From positions 66,540 through 130,539 of the forward strand of contig ONZQ02000012.1 in assembly GCA_900312665.1 (NCBI GenBank): a DNA stretch of 64,000 bases. The letters are read 5' to 3'. This DNA comes from Cephalotrichum gorgonifer. Lineage: Eukaryota > Ascomycota > Sordariomycetes > Microascales > Microascaceae. How positions within the stretch are numbered: position 1 is the stretch's first letter; each line of letters begins with the position of its first letter. The notes beneath the pieces were generated by a model. The model did not search any database, was not told where the DNA came from, and saw only the letters and a list, made by a program, of their open reading frames with translations. The position numbers and the translations under genes are program-made. Shown here piece by piece: positions 23,084 to 33,041 of this stretch.

Positions 23084-25569
23084 TTAGTGCGAAATGTACT
23101 GGAAAACTGCCGAAACATCGTTGTCCTCAGCTTCCTGCCTCAGAAGAAGATCCTCAATAGACTTGAGCCCCTCATTGACAAAGTGGTTCCACGTGCTCGC
23201 ATCGCCATACAACATCGCCGGGGCCTTGATGAACTGCTTCCCCTCTGGCCTGCACCTCTTACACTTGAGGGTGTCGTGGGTGTCGGATGTGGTTCCCGGT
23301 CGATACTGGAAGAGCTCGCGCAGACTGTCGAGAGAAAAGTGCCGCTCGACGTCCTCTGCCGAGTCGACGACGCAGCTGGACAAGCTCTGCTTGTGACTCT
23401 GTCGCTGGAAGATTTTCTCCTCGATTGTGCCCGTGGCAATAAAGCGATACACGAAGCAGTCCTTCTTCTGCCCGTCACGCCACACTCGCGCAAGTGCCTG
23501 CTGGTCCGCAGCCGGGTTCCAATCGGGATCGAACAGCACGAGTCTGTTGGCGCCGATGAGGTTCAAGCCGCACCCACCGGCTTTGCTGCTAAGAAGAAAG
23601 ACGAATTCGGGCCCTTCGGGATCGTTAAACTTATCCACGAGCTTCTGGCGCTTGGCGACCGGCATGGTCCCATCAAGCCGAATGCAGCCGTAGTTCCTCG
23701 AGCGGCACAGCTTATCAAAGAGATCTAGAGTCTGGGTGTAGTTGCTAATGAGGACAATCTTGTCGTTTGTATCCTGGCGAATCCGGGCAAGCATGCGGTC
23801 GAGAACCTGCATTTTCCCCGAATACCACGTTTTGATATCTCGGTCACGGCCCCTGGCCTCCCTGGGGACGTAGTCCTCTGGATAGCACCGCTCCGAGCCG
23901 GGTAGATCTTCGGCGAGGTTCAGAAGATCCGGGTGGTTGCATAGCTTCTTCAGAATGTTGATCGCCTTCAACGGCTGGCTCCCCTTGCCCCGAAGCAAGG
24001 CCTGAATGCTGGGAGTCTTGATGAAGTAGTTGTACAGGTCGAGCTGGAAGGGCGCCAGGTTGCAGAACACGACGTGTTCATACTTGACGGGGAGATACTT
24101 GCTCAAGATGTCATTCGTCCGGCGGATGATGAACTTGTTCACCAGTGCAAGCAATTCAGTCAGGCACTCGTCACCTTTCTGGCGCTCGGCTTCCGAAGCC
24201 TGCGCATCACGACCCCGGAGGATTGGGAGCTCGAATCGTTTGCGGAATTCGAGGCGCGTGCCGAGAAGGTCCGGATTTGCGAAGCTGATGAGGGAGAAAT
24301 ACTCAGTCAGATCGTTCTGGATAGGTGTTCCCGACAAAATGACACGCCGAGTGACGTTGAGGTTGTTAAGGGCACCAAAGGTCCGGCTGTCGCCGTTCTT
24401 CAGACGATGGCCCTCATCGCAGAGCATGAGGCCGATTTGAGTGTGCTTGAGCTCCTCAACATTCAGTCGCAGCGTCTCGTAGGACACAATGATGACAGGC
24501 CGGGTAACAGCGCGTCCAGAGGCAATTGCCCACTGGCGGAGCTGGCGGGTAAGCTCTTCCTTCGACGCCTTGCCGTCAATAGCGAAAGGCGTGATGGCGC
24601 TTTCACCGAGCCACTTAACAAGCTCATTCGCCCAATTTCGCACCAGGCTTGACGGGCAGACAACGATTGCTTTCTGGATCGTGGTTTTTCCTGCGTCGGG
24701 AGACTGCTTGAGGAGGGTCCAGAGGAGTGTGATACACTGAAGTGTCTTCCCTAGACCCATCTCGTCGGCCATGATGCAGCCCTGAGCCTTCTCGTCAATC
24801 ATGCCGGTGACGCATCTGTACATGAACTTGACGCCCTCCACCTGGTGAGGTCTGAGTACCTTGGCAAGCCTCGGGTCGATAACAACGGGAACACGGGGAT
24901 GCTCCCCCTCCACCTTCTTCTTGATTCCAAGGATTTCAGCCAGGCTCTTATGAACAAGGGGAGCGTCGATTACTTGAGAAGACCCCTTCTTGTCCTCCTC
25001 ACTAACATCCTCTACGGGCTTCGGCTTATCGTCGACGGTAGGATCATGAAGGACGATGGCAAACTCGCCAGTAGGGTCATGCAATGCCCTGGCAGCAAAA
25101 GCGGCGCCCTGTCGGAGGCCCAGCGTCGGCGGCGGCCTACTAGGGTTGTAGGAGCCTGCCTGCTTGTTGGCGAGCGGCACGGAGAAGCGTTTGCTAAAGA
25201 CGGCTTTTTTGTCCTTGACCTGGTAGACGGGAAATTTGTTGGGATCTCGGTGTGCTAGGCCAAGGCGTTCTATGCTGTTCCATGGTTTATCACCGGAGCC
25301 GGAGCCCGCACCAGAGTCGTCTGCTCCGGCATAGTCTACTCTCCGCTTCTTCCGGGCAGGGCGGTCGGAGATGGTGGGTCGAGTGGCAGACCCAGGGCAC
25401 TTGAAGGGCTTATGTAGGCGTTCGAGGGACTGAGAGCTCGGCCATCGCCCGGATGGTCTGTTCTCCTTGTCTGCAGAGGGCGTTGCTGCTTGGTTCCTGA
25501 GAAGATCACAAGTGTTACTAGCTATCAACGGACCAGAATCGGCGAGACGACGCGGAGGGCGGCTCACAT
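23084..25569 (-). CDS. RAD54: DNA repair translocase Rad54 (SNF2 family)
   Basis: dsDNA translocase that works with Rad51 in homologous recombination. The main exon 25496-23084 encodes the whole protein except its start. It has the Rad54 N-terminal signature KPFKCPGSATRP, motif I DEMGLGKT (Lys251), motif II DEGH (Asp361), motif III SGTPIQND, and the helicase C domain SSKAGGCGLNLIGANRLVLF...ARVWRDGQ. No in-frame ATG occurs before the helicase domain. A good 71-nt intron (25497-25567; GTGAGC ... CTCAG) would join AT (25569-25568) to G (25496), creating ATG followed by AAC CAA GCA, which gives an 804-aa protein beginning MNQAATPSADKEN. The start codon would then be split by the intron. An unrecognised upstream coding exon is the alternative. 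Family call is secure. Confidence 0.93.
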
Positions 25570-26231
25570 TGCTCTCCAATGCACGGTGCAGAAAGGGATT
25601 CAGATCTCGACGCGAGGCAAAAAGACGGCTCTAATTCCCAGGAATTTGTGCCAGCCGGGGAGCGGGAAATTCGATGGCAGCGAATTGGCAGCGGGAATGA
25701 CTTCGATGGGTGCCTAATGGTGAACAACGGCATAGCTCCCACTAGAGACGCGTTTGGTAGTGTCAATAAAGGCGGGCAAGGGTCCAGGATCGCGCTATCA
25801 CGTGAAGGGGATTACTAACTTTTCCCCAACCCCGACATGGAGCACCGGCGAAAGATCGGGGTTTCACGTTCTTGGGGATGGAGGGGCAACCTGCCGAAAA
25901 GGGAAACAGGGGAAGACAATCAATTGGAAGAATGAATTTATGGTGGCGTCGAGATTCCGATCTAGGATCGCTCAGGCCGAGGGGCAATGTGCAGTTCGCT
26001 GCTCTTAGCTTTTTCTTTTTTTCTTCTTTACGCCGGCTCTCCTTAATTCCATCCATCTATTATTTATTCGGCGCATATCCCGTTATAGGAACCTCTCTCT
26101 CTAGCTATGCCGACCTCATTCTTTCAACAGAAATAAACCAACCCAGAACCAGATACTCCAACCACTCCGATTGATCGAGACCCGCCCACAGTCCACTGAA
26201 ACTACTAAAGTAGACTTAATAATAATCCACA
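25570..26231. other. Divergent promoter region between RAD54 and the small ORF/carrier pair
   Basis: 662 bases. RAD54 leader sequence lies at the left end. A TTTTCTTTTTTTC pyrimidine stretch near 26010-26040 precedes the plus-strand genes. No further gene is supported. Confidence 0.55.
25748..25753. promoter_or_regulatory. ACGCGT (MluI cell-cycle box-like) upstream of RAD54
   Basis: A perfect ACGCGT palindrome about 180 bases upstream of the proposed RAD54 start. In yeasts this word binds the MBF/DSC1 factor and drives G1/S expression of replication and repair genes. Function here is an inference; the word also occurs by chance elsewhere in the window. Confidence 0.35.
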
Positions 26232-26513
26232 ATGTCGTTCCCGATCACTCCCGCCGGCCCGGTAACCCTCCAGCAGCCCGCAACCCCGCAACTGCCACTC
26301 CTCGTCGACTACAGGTCGTCCATCATCGGCGGCACAGTCGTGGGACACTACGCTCACTGGCGCTACCTGACCCGGTCATTACACCGCAGCCCTTCCTCCT
26401 CGCTACACAGCAGATCGTTCCGCCTCTACGGTGTCGCCTGGGGCTTCGTCTACCTCGGCGTGCTCTCGGCTTTGACACTTGCCCAGCGCAGAACGACCGC
26501 CACGACGAAGTAG
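26232..26513 (+). CDS. Small hypothetical membrane protein (93 aa)
   Basis: I do not recognise this protein. It starts at an ATG in good context (cacaATGtcg) and has biased, GC-rich third positions. An N-terminal Pro/Gln-rich stretch is followed by two hydrophobic segments, one around IIGGTVVGHYAHW and one around YGVAWGFVYLGVLSALTLA, then a basic tail QRRTTATTK. This fits a small double-spanning or hairpin membrane protein, possibly mitochondrial, but that is inference. It ends only 82 bases before the start of the mitochondrial carrier gene on the same strand. Two independent transcripts would leave almost no room for a terminator and promoter, so a shared transcript or an upstream-ORF role is possible. 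Confidence 0.55.
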   Translation: MSFPITPAGPVTLQQPATPQLPLLVDYRSSIIGGTVVGHYAHWRYLTRSLHRSPSSSLHSRSFRLYGVAWGFVYLGVLSALTLAQRRTTATTK

Positions 26514-26595
26514 AATCCCAGTAACCACTTTCCCGACCACCACCGCTCCCCCCCCCCCCCCCGGCCGACCCCCTTGTGTCTGAGACCGACACGGA

Positions 26596-27525
26596 ATGTC
26601 GGCCGACTTCTGGGCAGGCTACGTGAGCGGGGCAATCGGGATCCTCATCGGCAACCCCCTCGACCTCATCAAAGTCCGACTGCAGGCCAGTACGGACAAC
26701 ATCGCCCTCCAAGGAGCCTCGTCGTACGCCCGCCAGTTCCAGAGCACCTCCTCCCTCGTCACCGGCACCGCTGCCCCAATCCTCGGCTACGGCGCGCTCA
26801 ACGCCCTCCTCTTCGTCTCATACAACCGCGCAGAAGCGGCGCTCAACAATGCCTTTTCCGTTCAGCGGAATCTCTGGTCAACATGGGCCGCCGGCGCGGC
26901 CGGCGGGCTCGCGACGTGGGTGGTCAGCACGCCCACCGAGCTGATTAAGTGCCGCGCCCAGATGGCCTCCCCGCCGCGATCGAGCTGGTCCATCACCAAG
27001 AAGACGCTGCGCACGGAAGGCGTGAGGGGTCTCTACTTTGGCGGGGCGGTCACGGCGCTGCGGGACAGCGTCGGCTATGGGTTCTACTTTTGGACTTATG
27101 AGCTTTGCAACAGCTGGGTAGATACGTACATACAGGGAGATGCGAGTTTCGCCAAGGATGCATCCAAGGTGTTGCTCAGCGGTGGACTCGCCGGCGTCGC
27201 AACTTGGGCGAGCATATTTCCCCTCGACGTCATAAAGACTCGGGTCCAGACACAGCCCTTCGCGGCGCAGACGCCACTCATAGACTCGACGGGCTTGGCA
27301 TCATCGAGCCAAACTCAACTCCCACCCTCGGATAGGCGTCTCGGAGCGATACAGGTGGCAAAGCTTGCGTACCAGGAAGGCGGCATGGGGGTATTCTTTC
27401 GGGGCCTTACCATCTGTAGCATTAGAGCGTTCATGGTCAACGCCGTGCAGTGGGCGGTCTATGAATGGATGATGCATGAACTCGGCCATGGCCGGAAACA
27501 ACGCAACCAATCTACAATAGATTAA
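26596..27525 (+). CDS. Mitochondrial carrier family (SLC25) protein
   Basis: Single-exon, 309-aa inner-membrane transporter of the SLC25 family. It shows the three tandem repeats, each with a signature at the end of its odd-numbered helix: NPLDLIKVRLQ near residue 20, STPTELIKCRAQ near 115, and FPLDVIKTRVQ near 210. The second repeat has Thr-Glu in place of the usual Leu-Asp of PxDxxK. The short N-terminus MSADFWAGYVSGAIG needs no presequence, as is usual. The pattern resembles amino-acid or acylcarnitine carriers, but I cannot assign the substrate. A C run (about 26552-26565) lies in the 82-base gap before the gene. Confidence 0.9.
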   Translation: MSADFWAGYVSGAIGILIGNPLDLIKVRLQASTDNIALQGASSYARQFQSTSSLVTGTAAPILGYGALNALLFVSYNRAEAALNNAFSVQRNLWSTWAAGAAGGLATWVVSTPTELIKCRAQMASPPRSSWSITKKTLRTEGVRGLYFGGAVTALRDSVGYGFYFWTYELCNSWVDTYIQGDASFAKDASKVLLSGGLAGVATWASIFPLDVIKTRVQTQPFAAQTPLIDSTGLASSSQTQLPPSDRRLGAIQVAKLAYQEGGMGVFFRGLTICSIRAFMVNAVQWAVYEWMMHELGHGRKQRNQSTID

Positions 27526-27920
27526 ACCATAGACCATAGACTATTAGAACTCTTCGCATGACGAACATAAATAAGAAAAATACTATAATTGCAGCGCTCG
27601 AGGACGTGTTATGTAGACACTTGTGAGTAGCCTCCAAGGCCGCTTGCCGTTAAACCCCTCCGGCCGGGGCGCCGTTAAAAAAAAGTCTCCGAAAAGTGGC
27701 CGGCCCGGGCCCCCGAAAGGGTCCGGCGACACATCTAAGTCTCCGAGAAGGCAGATATAAGAGCAACGAAGGAAGCTGCGTTTCTATATTCAATTCTCGA
27801 CTACACTTTACATCCAAGTCAGAAGCATTCAACTCGCCAGTCATTGACTCGAAGGAATCTATATGCCACTTTATCGCAGTTCTGAGACCCAGTCCCACCA
27901 TACCAAGTCGATCAGCAAAC
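27526..27920. other. Intergenic between carrier and methyltransferase
   Basis: 395 bases. A GC-rich patch around 27660-27730 (ccggccgggg ... ggcccgggcccc ... gggtccgg) could form hairpins. No gene seen. Confidence 0.55.
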
Positions 27921-28852
27921 ATGGCGCAGCCAGCACAGTCGCTCTCTGATATCAACAGAGACTACTGGGAGTATGTATCGCGGTTTACCACTCGCGGTAT
28001 CCTACTTTTTATACTATCCTAATATGACTAACACTATTCATGTAGTGAGAAAGCGGCGACCACATTTAAGCATGAATGGGTCAAGGTCCTGTCCAAGCAG
28101 CTCACCCGCACGCTCCGCGAGTTTGCGCCCCTCCTGGTCCCCAGCAGAGATGGTCAACGATCATCTCCCATCCGTATGCTCGACTACGCTTGCGGCAATG
28201 GCCTTGCCTCATGGGTAAACCCCCCCCCCCCCCCCCCCCCGTTTTTTTTTCCTTCTTCCCCTTCTACCCCCATTCGACTCTTCCAACTAACACTATCCTT
28301 CAGGCAATGATTCCCTACGTGGACGTGATCCGCGGCATCGACATCGCCCCGGGCATGGTAACCCAGTACAACCAACGGGTCCTCGAATCCGAGATCCCCG
28401 AGGGCGTAATGTTCGCGCACGAAGGCGACCTCCTCGCCCCAACGGACTCCATCGCGACCGATGAGCTCCACGGCTTCGACCTCGCCATCACGAGCATGGC
28501 CCTCCACCACTTCTCCGACCCAGAGGCGGCCATCTCGGCGCTCGTCGCCCGCCTCAAGCCCGGCGGCACGGTGGCCGTAGTGGACTGGGCCTCGGGCGGC
28601 GACAAGATGCCGTGGGGTAAGGGGGAAGGGGCGGCGAAGCACGACGCCAAGCATACTTGCCACGAGAAGTCGGGGGAGTTTCTGTCGTGGGAGAGCCTGC
28701 TGCCCATGTTAGGCAGAGCAGGGTGCGATATGGCGACAGCATACTACGCTATTATTGGGGAGAAGTCTTATATGCCGGAGGAGGCCACAAAGGTCCCCGG
28801 GGGGGTGCATGCAAATGGGTTCTTGGCATTTGCCAAGAGGAAGGCGGAATAA
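27921..28852 (+). CDS. Class I SAM-dependent methyltransferase
   Basis: Model of 255 aa in three exons: 27921-27970, 28046-28214, 28304-28852. Introns carry GTATGT ... ACTAAC ... GTAG and GTAAAC ... ACTAAC ... TCAG, and phases agree. The SAM-binding motif I is MLDYACGNGLASW (residues about 61-73, interrupted right after its Trp by intron 2). An acidic motif II follows in VIRGIDIAPGMV. Later blocks FDLAITSMALHHFSDPEAAI and LKPGGTVAVVDWA are typical of the type-11/ubiE-like group. The substrate is unknown and no biosynthetic partners surround it. Intron 2 contains a 21-C run followed by a T run. Confidence 0.88.
28220..28250. repeat. C21-G-T9 homopolymer in a methyltransferase intron
   Basis: Twenty-one consecutive C followed by G and nine T, starting five bases after the 5' splice site of intron 2. 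Its exact length may be a sequencing estimate. Confidence 0.85.
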
Positions 28853-30111
28853 AGGGTCTACCCATAGTTCCCGCATTCTAGAAAGGCTGGGTGGGGAGGG
28901 GGGGTATATGTGGAAAGTACGAGTAAGTGGCTGTTTGGAATATTGGCTAAGTCTCGTGATACCTACGAGTAGTCCCAGGGATGAATGAATATATGTTTTC
29001 ACCAGGCTTACAACCGCTTCACGGTGTATGCCAGACTTTTGGCGGTGATACTTCGTAAATCTCCTCGGATGACTCCCGGTCCTCCCTCTGGTCACGCATA
29101 CCCGTTATGGTAGTATCACGGAGCCCGTCCAAGTGCATGGATGCATCACTTGTACATGGCGGGTCGCAGCCGGGACAGGCCGAGATAGTTCGGATCCGAA
29201 TGCCGGTCGTCGGAGCAGAGATTCCCGAAAGGGACCAGTCAAAGCGGGGTCCACCCCACACAGGCCCACACAACATTGCACTACTCTCGTAACGGATATA
29301 AAAAAAAAACCTTGCACTCACCTGCCAAAAGGAGGTGCCGCATATGAAAAAGCGTGCGAGGGAGTCATGCATCTACGAGCCGAGTCCACAATGACAAATC
29401 CCATTTCAAAGCACGCCCTTCGGCTGACTTCGCCCCATCGCCGATCCAACAAACTCCCACTAGTTTCGCTTCCCTTGTCTCCAACGAAAGACGAGTGAGT
29501 GTAGGCCAGCCCCGGGAGTGCAAATATTTGGAGTTTTGTTTAGACCAAAGTAATACGAGTGAGCACATGTTCAAAGTTAACAATAATACCCACATTCACT
29601 AATCAGTAGACTCGAATAGTGAGTGTAGCTTGTCACCCTGTCGCTCCACTCCCCCTCTCTCGCCTCCACCCAACCCGGTACTTTACCAAGTATGAGTATA
29701 TTAGCCTCCTCCGATGCCCAAGAGCCGAAGCCGCACTGATCCTCGCTCAGGTAGAGTCCCCTTTCTCCGAGGAATGAGACGTAGCGCTATCAGCGGTTTG
29801 GTTGTACTAGGATTAAAATGGACGGTGACTCCCAACCACGACTGAACCGACCCGCACAGCGAGCGCTCATTCTAGTTCTGGCCAATTCCTTCTGATATAT
29901 ATATTTTATCTTTTTTTTTTTTCACTTTTAACTCGAGGACATCGTTTACTTTGCTGTTATGCAAGCTTCTACCATACTAGTCTCGTCTCTCACATCATAC
30001 TTGTATCCTGTTCGTCGGATACTCTAGGAAAGGCCTAGCACACGCACATAGTCTTCTTCCCCCTTGGCCGGACTTGCTCCTTACACCGGCATCCCGCCCC
30101 ACCGGCAAAAG
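28853..30111. other. Intergenic, promoter side of the MFS gene
   Basis: 1.26 kb with no supported gene. It contains scattered tacgagta words (28918, 28966), an A run near 29300, and a T run near 29910 before the MFS leader. Confidence 0.55.
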
Positions 30112-31779
30112 ATGGAACACGCAGAGATGGAGAAGGGTATACACCCGATGATAAACACCTCCGGGTCCGTATCGGAGCTGGGCACACCCGGAACCGACCC
30201 GGAGAAGGACGCGGGCCGGACAACACCCACCAGCCCCCAAGCCCGCAGTGTAGACGGGGATCATAGCAGTGAGGCCGATTCTAGTGACGCCGAACATGTA
30301 GACCCGGCGACTGCTGCGCCTCAGGGTATCATCGGCCGCGTCCTCAGCAGGGTCTCGGCGCACTCGGTAGAACCCGGGCCGCCCCCGGACGGAGGACGGG
30401 CTGCGTGGATGGCTGGTAAGCTTTTGGTGTCCCCTCCCTCGGCGTGATCCGTGGTTCCTGCAGAGTTCAAACTTGGAGGACTAACACAGTATTAGTTCTC
30501 TGCCTGCACCTGATTGTGATGAATTCATGGTAAAGCACACCTGCACCTTATCCTGTATCGAACCGCTGACCCCGAGGATGGGGGTCTCCGCTGAAATAAC
30601 CCATGTGCTAACCTCGTCTCGGTTCACCTGAGCTCTAGGGGTCTCATTAACTCATTTGGCGTCTTCCAAACTTATTACGTGGACCTCTTCTCCCTCCCAC
30701 CTTCCACCATCTCCTGGATCGGCTCCATCCAAGTATTCCTCCTCTTCTTCATCGGCACCTTCACCGGCCGCCTCACCGACGCCGGCTACTTTCGCCTCGT
30801 CCTCCTGACCGGCTCCTTCCTCCAGCTCCTCGGCATCTTCTCCGCCTCCTTCGCCTCCTCATATGTCCACCTCCTCCTCGCCCAGGGCATATGTATGGGC
30901 CTCGCCAACGGCTTCATCTTCTGCCCCTCTATCGCCACCATCTCGACCTACTTCACCACGAAGCGCGCCATCGCCCTCGGCATCGGTGCCTGCGGTAGTG
31001 CCACGGGTGGTATCATCTTCCCCCTCATTTCGCGCTTCCTCATTCCACAGGTCGGCCTACCCTGGACCCTCCGCACCATAGGCTTCGTCCAGCTCGTCGC
31101 CCTCGTATTCTGCAACTTCTTCCTCCGCCCCCGTATCCCGCCCCGCAGCTCCGGCCCCCTTGTCGAATGGGCCGCCTTCCGCTCTGCGGAGTACTCCTGC
31201 TATGCCGCGGGCTCCTTCTTCCTCTTCCTGGGCGTATACTTCCCCTTCTACTACCTCGCCTCTTTTGCCACCTCCCAGGTCCGCCCCGTCTTCGCCTACG
31301 AGAAATCTCTTGACCTCCTCCTCGTCCTCAACGCCATTGGGTGCCCAGGCCGCCTCATCCCCAACTATTTCGCCGACCGCTTCGGCGTCCTAACCCTCAT
31401 GATCCCGGTCTCCTTTTCCACCGTCGTCCTCATGTACTCCTGGATAGGAGTAACCACCCAACCCGGTCTCCGGGCATGGTCCGCCATTTACGGCTTCGCG
31501 GGTGGCGCCATACAAGGCCTCTTCCCTGCCGGCGCTAGCACCCTCACCGACGACCCAAGGAAGCAGGGAACTCGCATTGGCATGATCTTCACCATCGTGA
31601 GCTTCGCCACCCTAACCGGTCCCCCCATCTGCGGCGCTATCATCGAGGCCATGGGTGGCCGGTACGTTGGCGCCCAGGTGTTTTCTGCCTCGTGCTGTGT
31701 CGTGGGCTTGACATTCATCACCTTCGCTGGAATCTCAAAGGCGAAGAGAACCCCCGGTGGGTGGAAGGCTAAAGTGTGA
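30112..31779 (+). CDS. MFS transporter, monocarboxylate-transporter-like
   Basis: Plasma-membrane secondary transporter, 494 aa in three exons: 30112-30415, 30490-30529, 30639-31779. The 40-base middle exon encodes most of the first transmembrane helix and joins in phase to LINSFGVFQTYY. The N-terminal ~100 residues are hydrophilic and acidic/Ser-rich, ending in PPPDGGRAAWMA, the Asp-Gly-Gly signature before helix 1 of the fungal MCT group (Mch/riboflavin-transporter relatives). Eleven or twelve hydrophobic segments follow, with LAQGICMGLANGFIFCPSIA and FAGGAIQGLFPAGASTL. Substrate cannot be assigned from sequence. Convergent with the EI24-like gene, 187 bases away. Confidence 0.92.
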
Positions 31780-31966
31780 GCCTACCGAGAAAAAAAAACG
31801 ACTCACATACCTATAGTTATATAGCCTGGTGATTGAAAGGACGAATACGTAAGTAATGTTTCTGCATAGATGAACACATAATATATGATACATTCTAGTC
31901 ATTGAATACATCACGCCGTTGTTTAATATCTATGCACCATTAGGTGCCAAAGGAGGGGCCGGCCAT

Positions 31967-33041
31967 TCACGACCCGGTCGTAGACTGAGACGGGGGGGTA
32001 TTCGACTCGAGATCCTCTTCGCTGGAATGTTGGCTGCGCTCTATCTCCTCCTCCAATCTAGCCGCAAAGAGGGCTGCGCCCGATGTCGTCGTAAACAAGA
32101 AGACGAGGGAGAGGACGGGGATAAGCTCCAGTATCATCGCCACTGTACCGAACCAGAGATACTCCCAGGCACGCTTTTTGATCTCGGCCTTGGTTTGTTT
32201 CTTGTCCAGACCTCGTAGCTTGAACCACCTGTAGTGTGAAAGCTTTCCCAGTCTCGAGCCGGTGATGAGGATGAAGGCGGGTGTGCCAACCACCGGAATG
32301 AGGTTTAGGGGAAGGAAAACTACGAGCTCGACCATCTGCTTGAGACTCCAAGGCGTGTAGACGGCGGAGGACGTGGGCTTCCCCAATGCCTTGACGGCAT
32401 TGGGCGCATCGGGGTAGCAGATGCGATGCGGCGCGACCAACCTATCCTGGAGCCCGCAATTGATCAAGGTTGCCTATCGTACTCTTTAGCGGTCTGGCCC
32501 ATGATGTAGCCACGGGACTGTGAGCTACATGCACCGCATAACTAGCTAGTCACTTACATCGAAGACATCGACGCGAGCCTCATCCACAAAAAAGCCCTCA
32601 AACAATGCCTAGTGTTATGTTGAAATGAGCAATCATCTTTACCGCACGGGATTCAATGGGCAGATAGCCCGAAGAGATCCTACGAACCTGGATGATGACT
32701 AGGCCCTCGCCTAGCACCAAGACAACGGCGCTGACCCAGGCGTTCCATCCCCCTCCGAGGATAGCAAGGATAGCGAACTGGGGTAAGAATGTAAAGGTGA
32801 AGAGGATGAGGTATACAAGGGCCGATACAAGCGATAGCGGGAGCAGTCGCGACGTCAGGAGGGGATGGAGCTCCCGGCGAGAGAAAAAGTACCATATTCC
32901 CCGAAGGGGGTACCAGGCTGCGATGCCGGCTCGTCGCAGATACGAGTAAGGCCCATCATGGATTGGACGGAGGATGGCCTCAACTCGAGCTGCTGCAGCT
33001 GACTCGGGTGGGCCGTGGCTTCCTTCGGTGGCCGACATCAT
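31967..33041 (-). CDS. EI24/Rrt8-like multi-pass membrane protein
   Basis: Model of 303 aa in three exons: 33041-32688, 32608-32558, 32473-31967. The first intron has an unusual GTTCGT donor; the second has GTAAGT. The small 51-base exon encodes ALFEGFFVDEARVDVFD, which matches the start of the conserved block LINCGL...PW in EI24-superfamily proteins. Hydrophobic segments lie at about residues 70-95, 100-118, 195-220 and 250-275. The C-terminus is acidic and Ser-rich. Yeast relatives (Rrt8 and outer spore wall proteins) associate with lipid droplets and spore-wall formation; a role here is inference. Two consecutive ATGs (33041, 33038) offer the start. Confidence 0.82.

Noticed and set aside
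29995..30363. Minus-strand frame opposite the MFS leader and first exon
   Set aside because: It lies antisense to the acidic N-terminus of the transporter and shows no independent coding signal.
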